29,867 nt of DNA, taken from NCBI GenBank assembly GCA_035566435.1, contig DATMRF010000094.1, positions 1-29,867 of the forward strand. The letters run 5' to 3'. The position numbers and the translations under genes were made by a program. The DNA comes from DATMRF01 sp035566435. Its GTDB lineage: Bacteria; Verrucomicrobiota; Verrucomicrobiia; Limisphaerales; UBA8199. The first letter of the stretch is position 1, and the number at the start of each line of letters is the position of its first letter. The notes beneath the pieces are model-generated. The model had not been told where the DNA came from and did no database searches. It was given only the letters and a program-made list of their open reading frames with translations. Below are positions 24,001 to 29,762 of the stretch, piece after piece.

Positions 24001-24411
24001 GGTGAAAAAAATGCCAACCCCGCCGCCGCCGGTCACGCGGATCAAATAGGGGCGGTCAACCCCGCCGTAGAGAACGAACTCCCCGCCCAGGTAAATGTCG
24101 CCATTGGTGGCGAGGCCCACCGCCCGAATCGGATTGAGTGCCCCGCCGGCGAAAAACGACCAGTCAAACGTGCCGTCTGGATTGAGCCGCGAGTTGTTAA
24201 ACCGGCCCTGGCCGGCGATGTTCGTGTAGATGCCGATGACGAAGATTTTGGAGTCGGGTTGGATAGCGAGGCCCAGGGGCGTGCCGCCCATGGCAGGATT
24301 GAAAGCATCGGGGGTTTGAGCAAGAAGCGGCGTGGCGAGGCTCAAGGCCGCGAGCCAGAGGAATCGCAGCGTACCAATCCATCGCCGTGCCGGATATCGC
24401 AACAAGTGCAA
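21046..24411 (-). CDS. Secreted delta-60-repeat / Ig-like protein
   Basis: This 1,121-aa protein has a signal peptide (FLWLAALSLATPLLAQ). It then has seven delta-60 repeats (LALQPDGKILVGG-type, about 45-370), a module with SGTAPEVWF and LVRARGYVAGGNW, two Ig-like domains (about 455-630), seven more delta-60 repeats (about 640-970) and a second copy of the module (GSSPEISYSTF, FVRARGYTVGGR). A C-terminal tail follows with VEASTDLQTWTALSTN, ending YYRLRLQ. Seven short beta repeats suggest one seven-bladed propeller per block. The protein is exported and probably stays on the surface or in the outer membrane; no enzyme motif is seen. The ATG at 24411 gives an ideal signal peptide. The function is unknown. 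Confidence 0.88.
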   Translation of the reverse strand: MHLLRYPARRWIGTLRFLWLAALSLATPLLAQTPDAFNPAMGGTPLGLAIQPDSKIFVIGIYTNIAGQGRFNNSRLNPDGTFDWSFFAGGALNPIRAVGLATNGDIYLGGEFVLYGGVDRPYLIRVTGGGGVGIFFTWPNAPTRAIAVQPDGKVIAGGDFTSIGGVGRNYLARLNPDNSVDANFNPSANGSVYSLALQPDGKILVGGGFTSIAGAAQTNLARLNSDGTLDPLFTAATAGIPNVLLVQPDGKMVIGGDYLNTPPGVNYCRRLNADGSLDTNFNPVLTQATSPGVNALALQTDGKIFVGGTFDTLGGVACSNLGRLFPDGSTDTNFNPVVGPIDSLALQPNGRLVFGSPAKLGRLFNTDPATDDLGFDNSSATWTRSGTAPEVWFVTFEVTTNGVDWLSQPNGVRTGGGWKCTGLSLPSAPALVRARGYVAGGNWFDEQLAGWPIITGQPPAFFNRNAGFPVTFSASVIGPGLTYQWLKNGTNFTPAKGYGAQSPSMTLTNVLAADVGQYQLVASNPWGNVTSQVSVLNVTDPYLGTQPVSIVTNAGQTVNFFVGATGTLPLSYQWYKAGAALAGATSPSLTFTNVQPGDAANYFAIITNVYGSRTSSIVSLTINAALPDTFAPRTGVVTAMAVQADGKILLGSSTGQILTNNPIRYDPDGSLDSTFGGVISNSAVNCLAIQTDGKVLVSGMPEDHTHYLWRVNSDGSVDTDFTNAAPLLSGPLNCLAVQSDGKILLGGGFSIGTPAIRTNLARLNPDGTLDATFLAGANSTVYSLGLQADGSILAGGAFSLLNGVYRPQIGRFHSDGSLDTNFNASVGEAVYSLLVQPDGKILVDGPFSLLRLNGNGTRDTNFIPPLVEQVNSLGLQADGKIVIGGAFPTFYGGPTPPRSRFARLNADGTIDPYFFPPVNGTVNALAIQSDGAILVGGQFSTVNGLARTNIARIINPDTASQSLSFNGSTITWRRAGSSPEISYSTFETSADGTNWTAAMAGSRVSGGWQLAGLPLSGKPFVRARGYTVGGRYQGSGWYVESLAQLAAPPGIVVNDPFFGFHSNQFGFNISAASGETIVVEASTDLQTWTALSTNILSTSTFYVTDPTNVPSPQRYYRLRLQ

Positions 24412-24450
24412 ATTTACCCTGAGCTTAACCGTTCTTTGCCTCGCTCCACT

Positions 24451-24468
24451 ATGCTTTTACTAAAGCAT
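24451..24468. promoter_or_regulatory. Palindrome upstream of the delta-60 gene
   Basis: ATGCTTT (24451-24457) and AAAGCAT (24462-24468) form a 7-bp inverted repeat around TACT, 40 bp before the start codon in an AT-rich patch. Position and size fit an operator; the regulator is unknown. Confidence 0.35.
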
Positions 24469-24519
24469 TTCGCAACATGCTGACAAGTAGAAAAGTTTAC
24501 CAAGCGCCTCAAAGGGTGC

Positions 24520-24748
24520 ATCTCATTTTCTGAGCGCCGCCTTCTCAGAAATCCCCTTGCGACCGACCGTCCGGGGTAGGGCGCGTTGTCCTCAACGCGC
24601 CTGGCCTGCCGCAGAGCGTTCCTCCATGCGCGAGCGCAGCGAGCCCAGACTAAGAAGTCCTGAAGGGACGAAATATATCAGCCCGGGGCAAGCGAGGACC
24701 CAAATTTAATCCCCCCTCTCCTCCCGGCGGAGAGGAGGCCATGCGGCA
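24520..24748. repeat. Intergenic hairpin repeats
   Basis: No gene is seen between the delta-60 gene and about 24750. GGCGCGTT (24580-24587) pairs with 24594-24601 around GTCCTC. CCTCTCC (24715-24721) pairs with 24729-24735. Between them (about 24650-24690) is a stretch beginning AGTCCTGAAGGGACGAAA, a pattern I associate with dispersed repeats in Planctomycetes/Verrucomicrobia genomes; that link is from memory. Confidence 0.5.
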
Positions 24749-24751
24749 AAA

Positions 24752-24838
24752 AACGAACGCCGCTGCCCAGTGGCGCCCCGTCGATACCGCTCAATATGAC
24801 CGGCAGATGAAATCGGCGCGTCCGCTGCAGCAGCAAAG
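24752..24838 (-). other. Degenerate attC-like structure
   Basis: Arms 24761-24780 and 24814-24834 pair imperfectly with single-base bulges. On the minus strand the site begins right after the stop of the membrane-protein gene and contains GCTGCAGCGGACGCGCC, a wording common in attC sites. Canonical R boxes are not visible, so this is the weakest site of the set. Confidence 0.25.
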
Positions 24839-25258
24839 CTAGGCGGGAAGCTCATGTGTGTCGGCTTCCGCGCCGAAGGGCCAGAAGAATGAGATGGTAA
24901 TCGCAATGACAAACAGCGACCAGAATATCCATTGGGCCAGATAGCCGTGCTGGAAAGGAAGGGACGGAACACCGGAAAGCTGACGCGCAAGAATGATGGA
25001 TGCCCGCAAAACGTACAAAACTATCCCGGCTGCGATAGCATGCGTGCGCTGCGAGCTCAAGGGCATCAATCGGCGCACGCCTGCGCCCAAGGGCAACAGC
25101 AGCACGGCGAACAGGATCGGGAAAGCCATGATGCCGGAGATAAAGGCATAAAAGAAACACTCCGCTCTGCCATGGCCAAACTCAAACGGCGGCGCGAGAA
25201 TGCAACCGATCGCATGGAGCATCGTCGCGAGGAAGACGGTGATGACAAATCGTCTCAT
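24839..25258 (-). CDS. Small membrane protein of unknown function
   Basis: This 139-aa protein has four hydrophobic stretches: about 2-20 (FVITVFLATMLHAIGC), 33-57 (YAFISGIMAFPILFAVLLLPLG), 70-90 and 105-125 (WIFWSLFVIAITISFFWPF). It is therefore an integral inner-membrane protein. I chose MRRFVITVF at 25258; codons upstream of it are polar and run into the cassette junction. No family is recognised. A GTTAGGC box lies 53 bp before its start on the minus strand, and an attC-like fold follows its stop, so it may be one gene cassette. Confidence 0.62.
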   Translation of the reverse strand: MRRFVITVFLATMLHAIGCILAPPFEFGHGRAECFFYAFISGIMAFPILFAVLLLPLGAGVRRLMPLSSQRTHAIAAGIVLYVLRASIILARQLSGVPSLPFQHGYLAQWIFWSLFVIAITISFFWPFGAEADTHELPA

Positions 25259-25310
25259 AGTCCCGCTGCTTTGACCACGCAGTGTGCGAATCCTCACGAC
25301 CAAGAGCGCC

Positions 25311-25413
25311 GCCTAACGGGGACCGAGCGATGACGAGGATCGCGCCAAGGACGTCCAGTCTGAGACAGCGCTTTCCCCGCGCTCCTCGTTATTCGCTCAA
25401 GCGGCTGGTTCGC
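25311..25413 (-). other. attC-like recombination site
   Basis: On the minus strand it ends in a canonical R' box GTTAGGC (25317-25311), then a short leader and the next gene. Arms 25325-25344 and 25378-25398 form an imperfect stem of about 20 bp with a bulged base and a 33-nt loop. The opposite R'' box is poor (GGCGAAC, 25413-25407, inside the 3' end of the 79-aa gene). It is probably a diverged attC. Confidence 0.4.
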
Positions 25414-25636
25414 CGTTTCCGCCACCCGAAGGCGTCCCCTTTTCAATGGCCGCCACGTGCAGTCCTGCTATCGTCACACTGGCATCATCATCGAACCACA
25501 CGACCACGCGGGTCCCCTGCGGATTGGAGTTGGCATGATCGGCACTGGGAACGCGATATCGTCTCCCGCTGCTGGTAACAATTGTGAATGGCTCGAACGG
25601 GGCTGCTCCTAAATGCTGTCGTATATCACCGATCAT
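25397..25636 (-). CDS. Conserved 79-aa hypothetical protein
   Basis: The protein opens MIGDIRQHLGAAPFEPF and continues with a 'tSSGRRYRVPsaDHA' and 'TRVVVWFDDDASVTIAGLHVAAIE' pattern. Small proteins with the form 'IRexLxxxPFePFxIxlxDGRxxxVxhPDf...vxvxxxDGxxxxIdlxxVtxIE' are widespread in Planctomycetes and Verrucomicrobia and are often found next to mobile or toxin-antitoxin-like genes; their function is unknown. It has no signal peptide or membrane segment. The 3' end overlaps the arm of an attC-like fold, as is usual for the last codons of an integron gene cassette. Confidence 0.72.
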   Translation of the reverse strand: MIGDIRQHLGAAPFEPFTIVTSSGRRYRVPSADHANSNPQGTRVVVWFDDDASVTIAGLHVAAIEKGTPSGGGNGEPAA

Positions 25637-25801
25637 GCGCGTCAGTATAACTCATGCTCGCCACATTCGGCATACTACAAGTTGCCTTTCAATAAATTCA
25701 CTACGGCGGCCATTTCGGCGAACGACTTGGGTCAGGCGCGCCGGTCACCTGACGTAGGAAGTCACGCAAGCTGCAACACGGCGTCGCCTGCACCCAACTG
25801 T
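25637..25801. other. Intergenic region before the intron-like fragment
   Basis: No gene is seen. GTCAGG (25731-25736) can pair with CCTGAC (25748-25753), and GTCAGGCGC (25731-25739) can pair instead with GCGCCTGAC (25804-25812) inside the intron-like block. No canonical attC box is present. Confidence 0.4.
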
Positions 25802-25890
25802 GTGCGCCTGACATGGGCGTGAACTGATGCGGTGAAAGTCCCCTGTGCACGAGCACGGTGAGCCGTAGGGGCAACCCTCCGGGCGACCCG
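25802..25890 (+). mobile_element. Group II intron 5'-end fragment (copy 1)
   Basis: The block starts GTGCGCCTGACATGGGCGTG and continues with GAACTGATG and GGTGAAAGTCC. This is the 5' terminus and early domain I wording of many bacterial group II introns (GUGCG start, CAUGGGC, GGUGAAAGUCC). It shares 49 of 50 positions with the block at 29754-29803 (25800-25849 here; single difference at 25830) and then diverges. No reverse transcriptase follows; the minus-strand methyltransferase gene begins its 3' end at 25905. It is therefore a remnant. The right boundary is approximate. Confidence 0.55.
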
Positions 25891-25904
25891 ATTCGGCGGC
25901 ATCT

Positions 25905-26399
25905 TCATTTTCTTCGGGTGCCGAAACTTGATCGGTGAGGCAGCCAGCGCGAAACCGCAGCACAATACTGGACGTATTCTTCACCGAACTTTCTTCGGAG
26001 TGTTGGCTCCTCGTAAAACCGCACAAACAAATGATAACCGATAGCCAAAAAAACCGCGTAACCCAACAGAACAACCCTGCCGAACAGGATGGCCTCACCC
26101 ACAGCGGCAAGAATAACGCCCACATATTGAGGATTCCTCACATACGTATATAGCCCAACCACAACTAATTTACGAGGTGGGTCATACGGCGCCGGTGTGC
26201 CTCGACCCCGACGAACAAAATCAATGAAGCACCAAATAATAATCACTACCCCCGGCAGGAGCAGGGTGAAGCCCATCAAATGCGCCGTTCCCAGATCGAT
26301 CCGCTGCCCCTTTGCGCTGGCAGTCAATGCGAATGGAACCAGGCCTAAAACTGTTCCCGGAACCAGAACCGTAAACAATATTGTCCGTAGCCAGAGCAT
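25905..26399 (-). CDS. Isoprenylcysteine carboxylmethyltransferase-family protein
   Basis: This 164-aa integral membrane protein has about four hydrophobic segments. It carries the family's C-terminal catalytic region: GLYTYVRNPQYVG (R88-N89-P90 region, S-adenosylmethionine binding), then YEEPTLRRKFGEEYVQYCAAVSRWLP with E130/E131. Bacterial members are small-molecule or lipid methyltransferases of the ICMT/PEMT fold; their substrates are mostly unknown. It has normal length for the bacterial family. The last ten codons (HRSSFGTRRK) are atypical and may have been replaced when neighbouring DNA rearranged. On the minus strand it follows an attC-like fold, consistent with a gene cassette. Confidence 0.85.
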   Translation of the reverse strand: MLWLRTILFTVLVPGTVLGLVPFALTASAKGQRIDLGTAHLMGFTLLLPGVVIIIWCFIDFVRRGRGTPAPYDPPRKLVVVGLYTYVRNPQYVGVILAAVGEAILFGRVVLLGYAVFLAIGYHLFVRFYEEPTLRRKFGEEYVQYCAAVSRWLPHRSSFGTRRK

Positions 26400-26414
26400 G
26401 TGTATGCGCCGCCG

Positions 26415-26538
26415 CTCGACGTCTAGAGCCCAGGCACAGCCGCCGGCAGCAGGCGTAACCTGCGATGATGATGTTCGAGTTTCACAAACCGATCAACAGG
26501 GCGGTGCAGCGGCTGTTGCCTGCGCTTCTTTGTTAGCT
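26415..26538 (-). other. attC-like site after the dehydrogenase gene
   Basis: On the minus strand it opens with AGCTAAC (26538-26532), an R''-like box, then AAAGA and a long arm. Positions 26509-26522 pair with 26431-26443 over 13 bp with one bulged base; extra-helical bases are a hallmark of attC folds. The pairing can extend to 26526 and 26427 with one mismatch. A matching R' box (GTTRRRY) is not present at the expected place, so the site may be decayed. Confidence 0.45.
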
Positions 26539-26559
26539 TCGCCGGGGGACCATTTGTGG

Positions 26560-27402
26560 TCAGACGTTATCGTACGCGAGGGAGCTGGACAGCTCGCGGT
26601 GGGCTTGGGCCTGGGCGAGCAGTTTGTTGGCCTTGGCCTCGAAGGTCTGCACAGCGTCTGCGCCGGCAGCGAAGCGAGCTGGCGGCTCCTTGAGCGCGAC
26701 GAGCTTCACGAGGGCGTCAGCGAGCTTTGCGGGGTCACCACCTTGCTTCCCATCCATGCTCTTCCAGGAAGCGACGATCTCCTTGGTTCGCTCGGCGTAG
26801 TCGTCAATGGTGGGTTGGGCGTACGTGGTCGAGTCGTTGGTGAGCAGTTCGGTGCGGAAGAAACCAGGCTCGACCAGCATCGTACGGATACCGAACGGAG
26901 CAACCTCAGGGGTGAGCGACTCCATCCATCCTTCGATGCCGAACTTCGCCGCGGCATACGCCGTGCAGAACATTTGTCCGGCGATGCCTGCGGTCGAGGA
27001 GATGGTGAGAAGCAGACCGCAACGCTGCTTACGCATCACCGGGAGCGCGGCGCGAGTGACATTCATCGGGCCGAACAGCAGAGTCTCAATTTGATTACGG
27101 ACCAGTTCGGGACCTAGCTCCTCGAAGAAGCCGGCGAAGAAATTGCCCGCGTTGTTCACCACGATGTCGATTCTGCCGAACTTCGCGACGGCAGCCTCGA
27201 CTGCTCCCTGCGCATCCGGTGGGCGAGTGACGTCGAGTTTGATTGCCAGCAGGTTGTCGTGGTCACCGACCGCAGCCGCGACCTTGGCAGCATCGCGACC
27301 AGTGGCGACAACGGCGTGGCCAGCGGCCAAGGCGGCCCTGGCGATGTCGACGCCCAAGCCTCGGCCAGCGCCGGTGATGAGCCAAACTTTCTTTTCAGTC
27401 AT
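26560..27402 (-). CDS. Short-chain dehydrogenase/reductase (SDR)
   Basis: This 280-aa classical SDR has the NAD(P) loop TGAGRGLG (10-17), NNAG (83-86), the catalytic serine in LTISSTAG (S136) and YAAAK (Y149, K153). Arg36 after the second strand (VVATGRD) favours NADP(H). SDRs reduce or oxidise alcohols, ketones or sugars; the substrate is unknown. I chose the ATG at 27402 because GAGGAA lies 8 nt upstream as a ribosome site and the motif begins directly; the 49 codons before it run through the attC site. The start lies about 60 bp after the attC R' box and an attC-like fold follows the stop, the standard layout of an integron gene cassette. Confidence 0.93.
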   Translation of the reverse strand: MTEKKVWLITGAGRGLGVDIARAALAAGHAVVATGRDAAKVAAAVGDHDNLLAIKLDVTRPPDAQGAVEAAVAKFGRIDIVVNNAGNFFAGFFEELGPELVRNQIETLLFGPMNVTRAALPVMRKQRCGLLLTISSTAGIAGQMFCTAYAAAKFGIEGWMESLTPEVAPFGIRTMLVEPGFFRTELLTNDSTTYAQPTIDDYAERTKEIVASWKSMDGKQGGDPAKLADALVKLVALKEPPARFAAGADAVQTFEAKANKLLAQAQAHRELSSSLAYDNV

Positions 27403-27458
27403 GACAGGTTCCTCACTGGGACCACGAGCGATCAGAAGACGGAAACGTAGCTCTGCAA

Positions 27459-27584
27459 ACCTAACGTGGAAGTGAGCCGCACGCGCTGGAAGAAACGCAG
27501 CGACGAAGCGATAGGCAAACGAGCTCACCGCAAGCGCCGGAAACACCAAGCGCTGCGTGTGCCGGCTCCACTGAAAAGTTAGAC
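27459..27584 (-). other. attC recombination site (integron cassette junction)
   Basis: On the minus strand the parts come in attC order: R'' GTCTAAC (27584-27578, consensus RYYYAAC), 5-nt spacer TTTTC, L'' AGTGGAGCCG, a variable centre, L' CGGCTCACT, 5-nt spacer TCCAC and R' GTTAGGT (27465-27459, consensus GTTRRRY). The L arms pair with single bulged bases, the known strand-choice feature. Its 126-bp length is within the attC range (about 57-141). Cassette genes are on the same strand as expected. Confidence 0.82.
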
Positions 27585-27762
27585 CACGTCTTTCCCACGA
27601 CCCTTCAATTACTCTCTTTTTCTCTGCTCGTCCATCCCTTCGACAATCTGCTGCGTCAATTCGATTACGGGGGTTGGACTGTGTTGCCGGGTACTGAATA
27701 ACGCCTGGTTGGAAGGGCGATTCGTTCGATCGTCGAGGTTTCGAAGGGAAGGGGTCCCTGGT

Positions 27763-28932
27763 TTACCGCACGGTCCCCGTGCGTAACGTCTCCAGCGAAT
27801 AGAACGTGTCGCGCCAGCGGATGCCCCCCTGGCGCAGCGTCACCCAGGCCGAGTTGACCATGGCATAGAGGAACACGGGCACCATGAACGGCATGAAGCC
27901 CGCGCAAGACCACGGCCAACCCACTCTCCTCGCAAGAATGCTCGCCGGCAGAATCAGCGTCAAAGGTGAGAGTGCGGCAATGAGCCCAGCCGCTGTCCCG
28001 GCCATCAACCCGAGCACGATTACGGCGAAAATAAGAATCCCGGCCACATTCAAGGTGAGTGCGAATCCAAGCCTGAAGTCCAGCGCCGCGAAATTATTCT
28101 TCTCCGTGAGCTTGACCATGCTCCAGACTGTGGTGCCCCAGTGACACTCCACGTCGTCCGCGCCGACAAAGGCGCGCGTCCTTTTGCCCGCGCGAACCAG
28201 AAGCTGCCCGAGCTTGACGTCATCCAGCACGGTCAAGCGCAACGCCTCGTAGCCGCCGCATTGCCGATAGGCCGCCGTGCGCACCAGGTTGAAGGCTCCG
28301 CTGCCGATATATGACTTGGGCCGGTCCCGATTCACGCCGGAGAACCAGTGCGAAATACTCGTTATAAACAGGAGGAGCCACGCCCGTGCGGCGGTGCTTT
28401 TCAGATCCATCCGGGGTGCGATCGTCACATGGTCGGCTCCATCCCGTTCGGCCAACAGCACGGCCCGCGCGATCACGTCCGGCTTCAACCAGCAATCGGC
28501 ATCCGTGAACAGAATCCAGTTCCCCGTGACCGCGCTGGCGCCCACGTGGCAGGCATGGCACTTCCCCAGCCAGCCGTCCGGCAACACCTCTACCCGCTTC
28601 AATTTCACCCGCGCATCGTCCTTCGCCAGTTGGCGCACGATTTCGCCCGTGCGGTCAGTGGACCGATCATCGACTATGAAGAATTCGGCCTCCACCCCGC
28701 GCTGCGCCATCAGCCTGCGGACGGTTCCTTCAATCCGTGTTTCTTCATCCCGGGCCGCGATGACCACAGAGCATCGAACACGTTCCGAAGCTGATGATCG
28801 GGCTGGCCCTGTCGCGGTGGTCAACGCCTCCAGCGCCGGCAACCGCCGCACCCAGCGCAAGTGCCACAAGGCGGCCAGCGTCATAGACAGGAACAGCGCG
28901 GTCGTCCCGCAGAAAATGAGAGTCACCCACAT
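27763..28932 (-). CDS. Membrane-anchored family 2 glycosyltransferase
   Basis: This 389-aa protein has an N-terminal membrane segment (about 3-25), a GT-A catalytic domain (55-270) and two to three C-terminal membrane segments (about 293-360). Visible motifs are VVIAARDEE (57-64), FFIVDDRSTD (D88/D89), the metal-binding TDADCW (D144, D146), LDDVK (D237/D238) and RW at 372-373, which corresponds to the QxxRW acceptor motif. The layout resembles HpnB-type and carotenoid-linked glycosyltransferases that use nucleotide sugars at the cytoplasmic membrane face. Donor and acceptor are not known. It is larger than most cassette genes, and the attC site lies about 180 bp after its stop, so membership of the array is uncertain. 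Confidence 0.9.
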   Translation of the reverse strand: MWVTLIFCGTTALFLSMTLAALWHLRWVRRLPALEALTTATGPARSSASERVRCSVVIAARDEETRIEGTVRRLMAQRGVEAEFFIVDDRSTDRTGEIVRQLAKDDARVKLKRVEVLPDGWLGKCHACHVGASAVTGNWILFTDADCWLKPDVIARAVLLAERDGADHVTIAPRMDLKSTAARAWLLLFITSISHWFSGVNRDRPKSYIGSGAFNLVRTAAYRQCGGYEALRLTVLDDVKLGQLLVRAGKRTRAFVGADDVECHWGTTVWSMVKLTEKNNFAALDFRLGFALTLNVAGILIFAVIVLGLMAGTAAGLIAALSPLTLILPASILARRVGWPWSCAGFMPFMVPVFLYAMVNSAWVTLRQGGIRWRDTFYSLETLRTGTVR

Positions 28933-28976
28933 GATTCGCCAGAGCGGATCCTAGCTGCCTTTCGGATATAAGGCAC

Positions 28977-29008
28977 GCACAACTTGGTGTGCAAAACTTT
29001 AGTTGTGC
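28977..29008. repeat. 8-bp inverted repeat between two genes
   Basis: GCACAACT (28977-28984) pairs with AGTTGTGC (29001-29008) around a 16-nt loop. There is no T-run and no R box, so it is neither a clear terminator nor an attC. It could be an operator for the glycosyltransferase gene, whose start is at 28932. Confidence 0.45.
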
Positions 29009-29091
29009 AGTTCTGAGAACCGGGGCACTTGCCCTCAGCATGACACCGAGACGTCATCGCCGGGTTCGCTGCGGCGGGAGGTCGGGCACGG

Positions 29092-29661
29092 TTATGTGCT
29101 TCTCCAGGGCTTGGCGGCCACCGCTGGCCACGAAGCTCCTTTGCTATGCCACAGTTCAGCCGCCATCTGAGCGAAACGTTGCGCTTCGTCCAGATCCTTG
29201 AACGCATCACGGGGAATAAAGATGCCGCTCAATCCAGACCACACGTGAACGTCACCATTGTGTTCGCATATCTCCGTTATACTTCGCCAAGGGATAAGTC
29301 GCGGCCTTTCCGGTGTGATGTCGCGGACGCCGTCGGGCGTCAAACCCGATGTGCACGTTCTTATCGTCTTAGCCGTAGGGAGACGCTTGAAGATCGCAAG
29401 AGTAAGAACGACAAAGTCTAAGAGCCCCATGGCCACGGCGGCAACAATCAACCTCAACACCGCGTTTGCGAGGGCGTTCGAGGACAAGGCGGGTAGTGGC
29501 AAACTGACACTCAGGAGCAGGGTGCAAGCGCCAGTCACCAACGCGAACTGCTTATTGTGGAACACTGTGTAAAGATTACAGCGCCAGTTTGCTGCACGAG
29601 TGCTTCGATAGGTTACACTCAGCCGCTCTGTCGAGGCAGGCAGCGGAGGGGGAGTGTTCAT
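29092..29661 (-). CDS. YcxB-like membrane protein
   Basis: This 189-aa protein starts MNTPPPLPASTERLSVTYR. It has two hydrophobic segments (about 38-58 and 65-90: VTGACTLLLSVSLPL and AVLRLIVAAVAMGLLDFVVLTLAIF), then a cytoplasmic domain with GLTPDGVRDITPERPRLIPW, ITEICEHNGDVHVW and GIFIPRDAFKDLDEAQRF. This is the pattern of YcxB-like C-terminal domains ('pxGi...r..lpWsdI..i.e....l.l......iiPkraF.s.ee...F'). The function is unknown. I chose the ATG at 29661; a TTG at 29673 would add four residues but sits inside the R'-like box ACCCAAC of an attC-like fold. The gene is probably a cassette. Confidence 0.75.
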   Translation of the reverse strand: MNTPPPLPASTERLSVTYRSTRAANWRCNLYTVFHNKQFALVTGACTLLLSVSLPLPALSSNALANAVLRLIVAAVAMGLLDFVVLTLAIFKRLPTAKTIRTCTSGLTPDGVRDITPERPRLIPWRSITEICEHNGDVHVWSGLSGIFIPRDAFKDLDEAQRFAQMAAELWHSKGASWPAVAAKPWRST

Positions 29662-29667
29662 ATCGAT

Positions 29668-29762
29668 ACCCAACGGCGCACATCAGCCGCCCCGCGCCAC
29701 TGGCGTGCAACATGCACCAAGAACGACATCGCGGGGTCAGGCTGCATGTGCTGGTGTGCGCC
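29668..29762 (-). other. attC-like fold before the YcxB-like gene
   Basis: ACCCAAC at 29668-29674 reads GTTGGGT on the minus strand, a canonical R' box. It is followed by GGCGCACATCAGC (29674-29686 region), which pairs with GCTGGTGTGCGCC (29750-29762) over 13 positions with one G-T pair. CCCCGCG near 29691 pairs with CGCGGGG near 29732. The outer arm overlaps the first seven bases of the intron-like block, and no R'' box is visible beyond it in the window. Confidence 0.42.

Noticed and set aside
25745..26125. A minus-strand frame overlapping the methyltransferase gene
   Set aside because: The correct frame shows the RNP and EE motifs of the methyltransferase; this one shows nothing and crosses the intron fragment.
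28977..29008. Terminator or attC between the YcxB-like and glycosyltransferase genes
   Set aside because: The 8-bp inverted repeat has no T-run and no R boxes, so neither label is supported.
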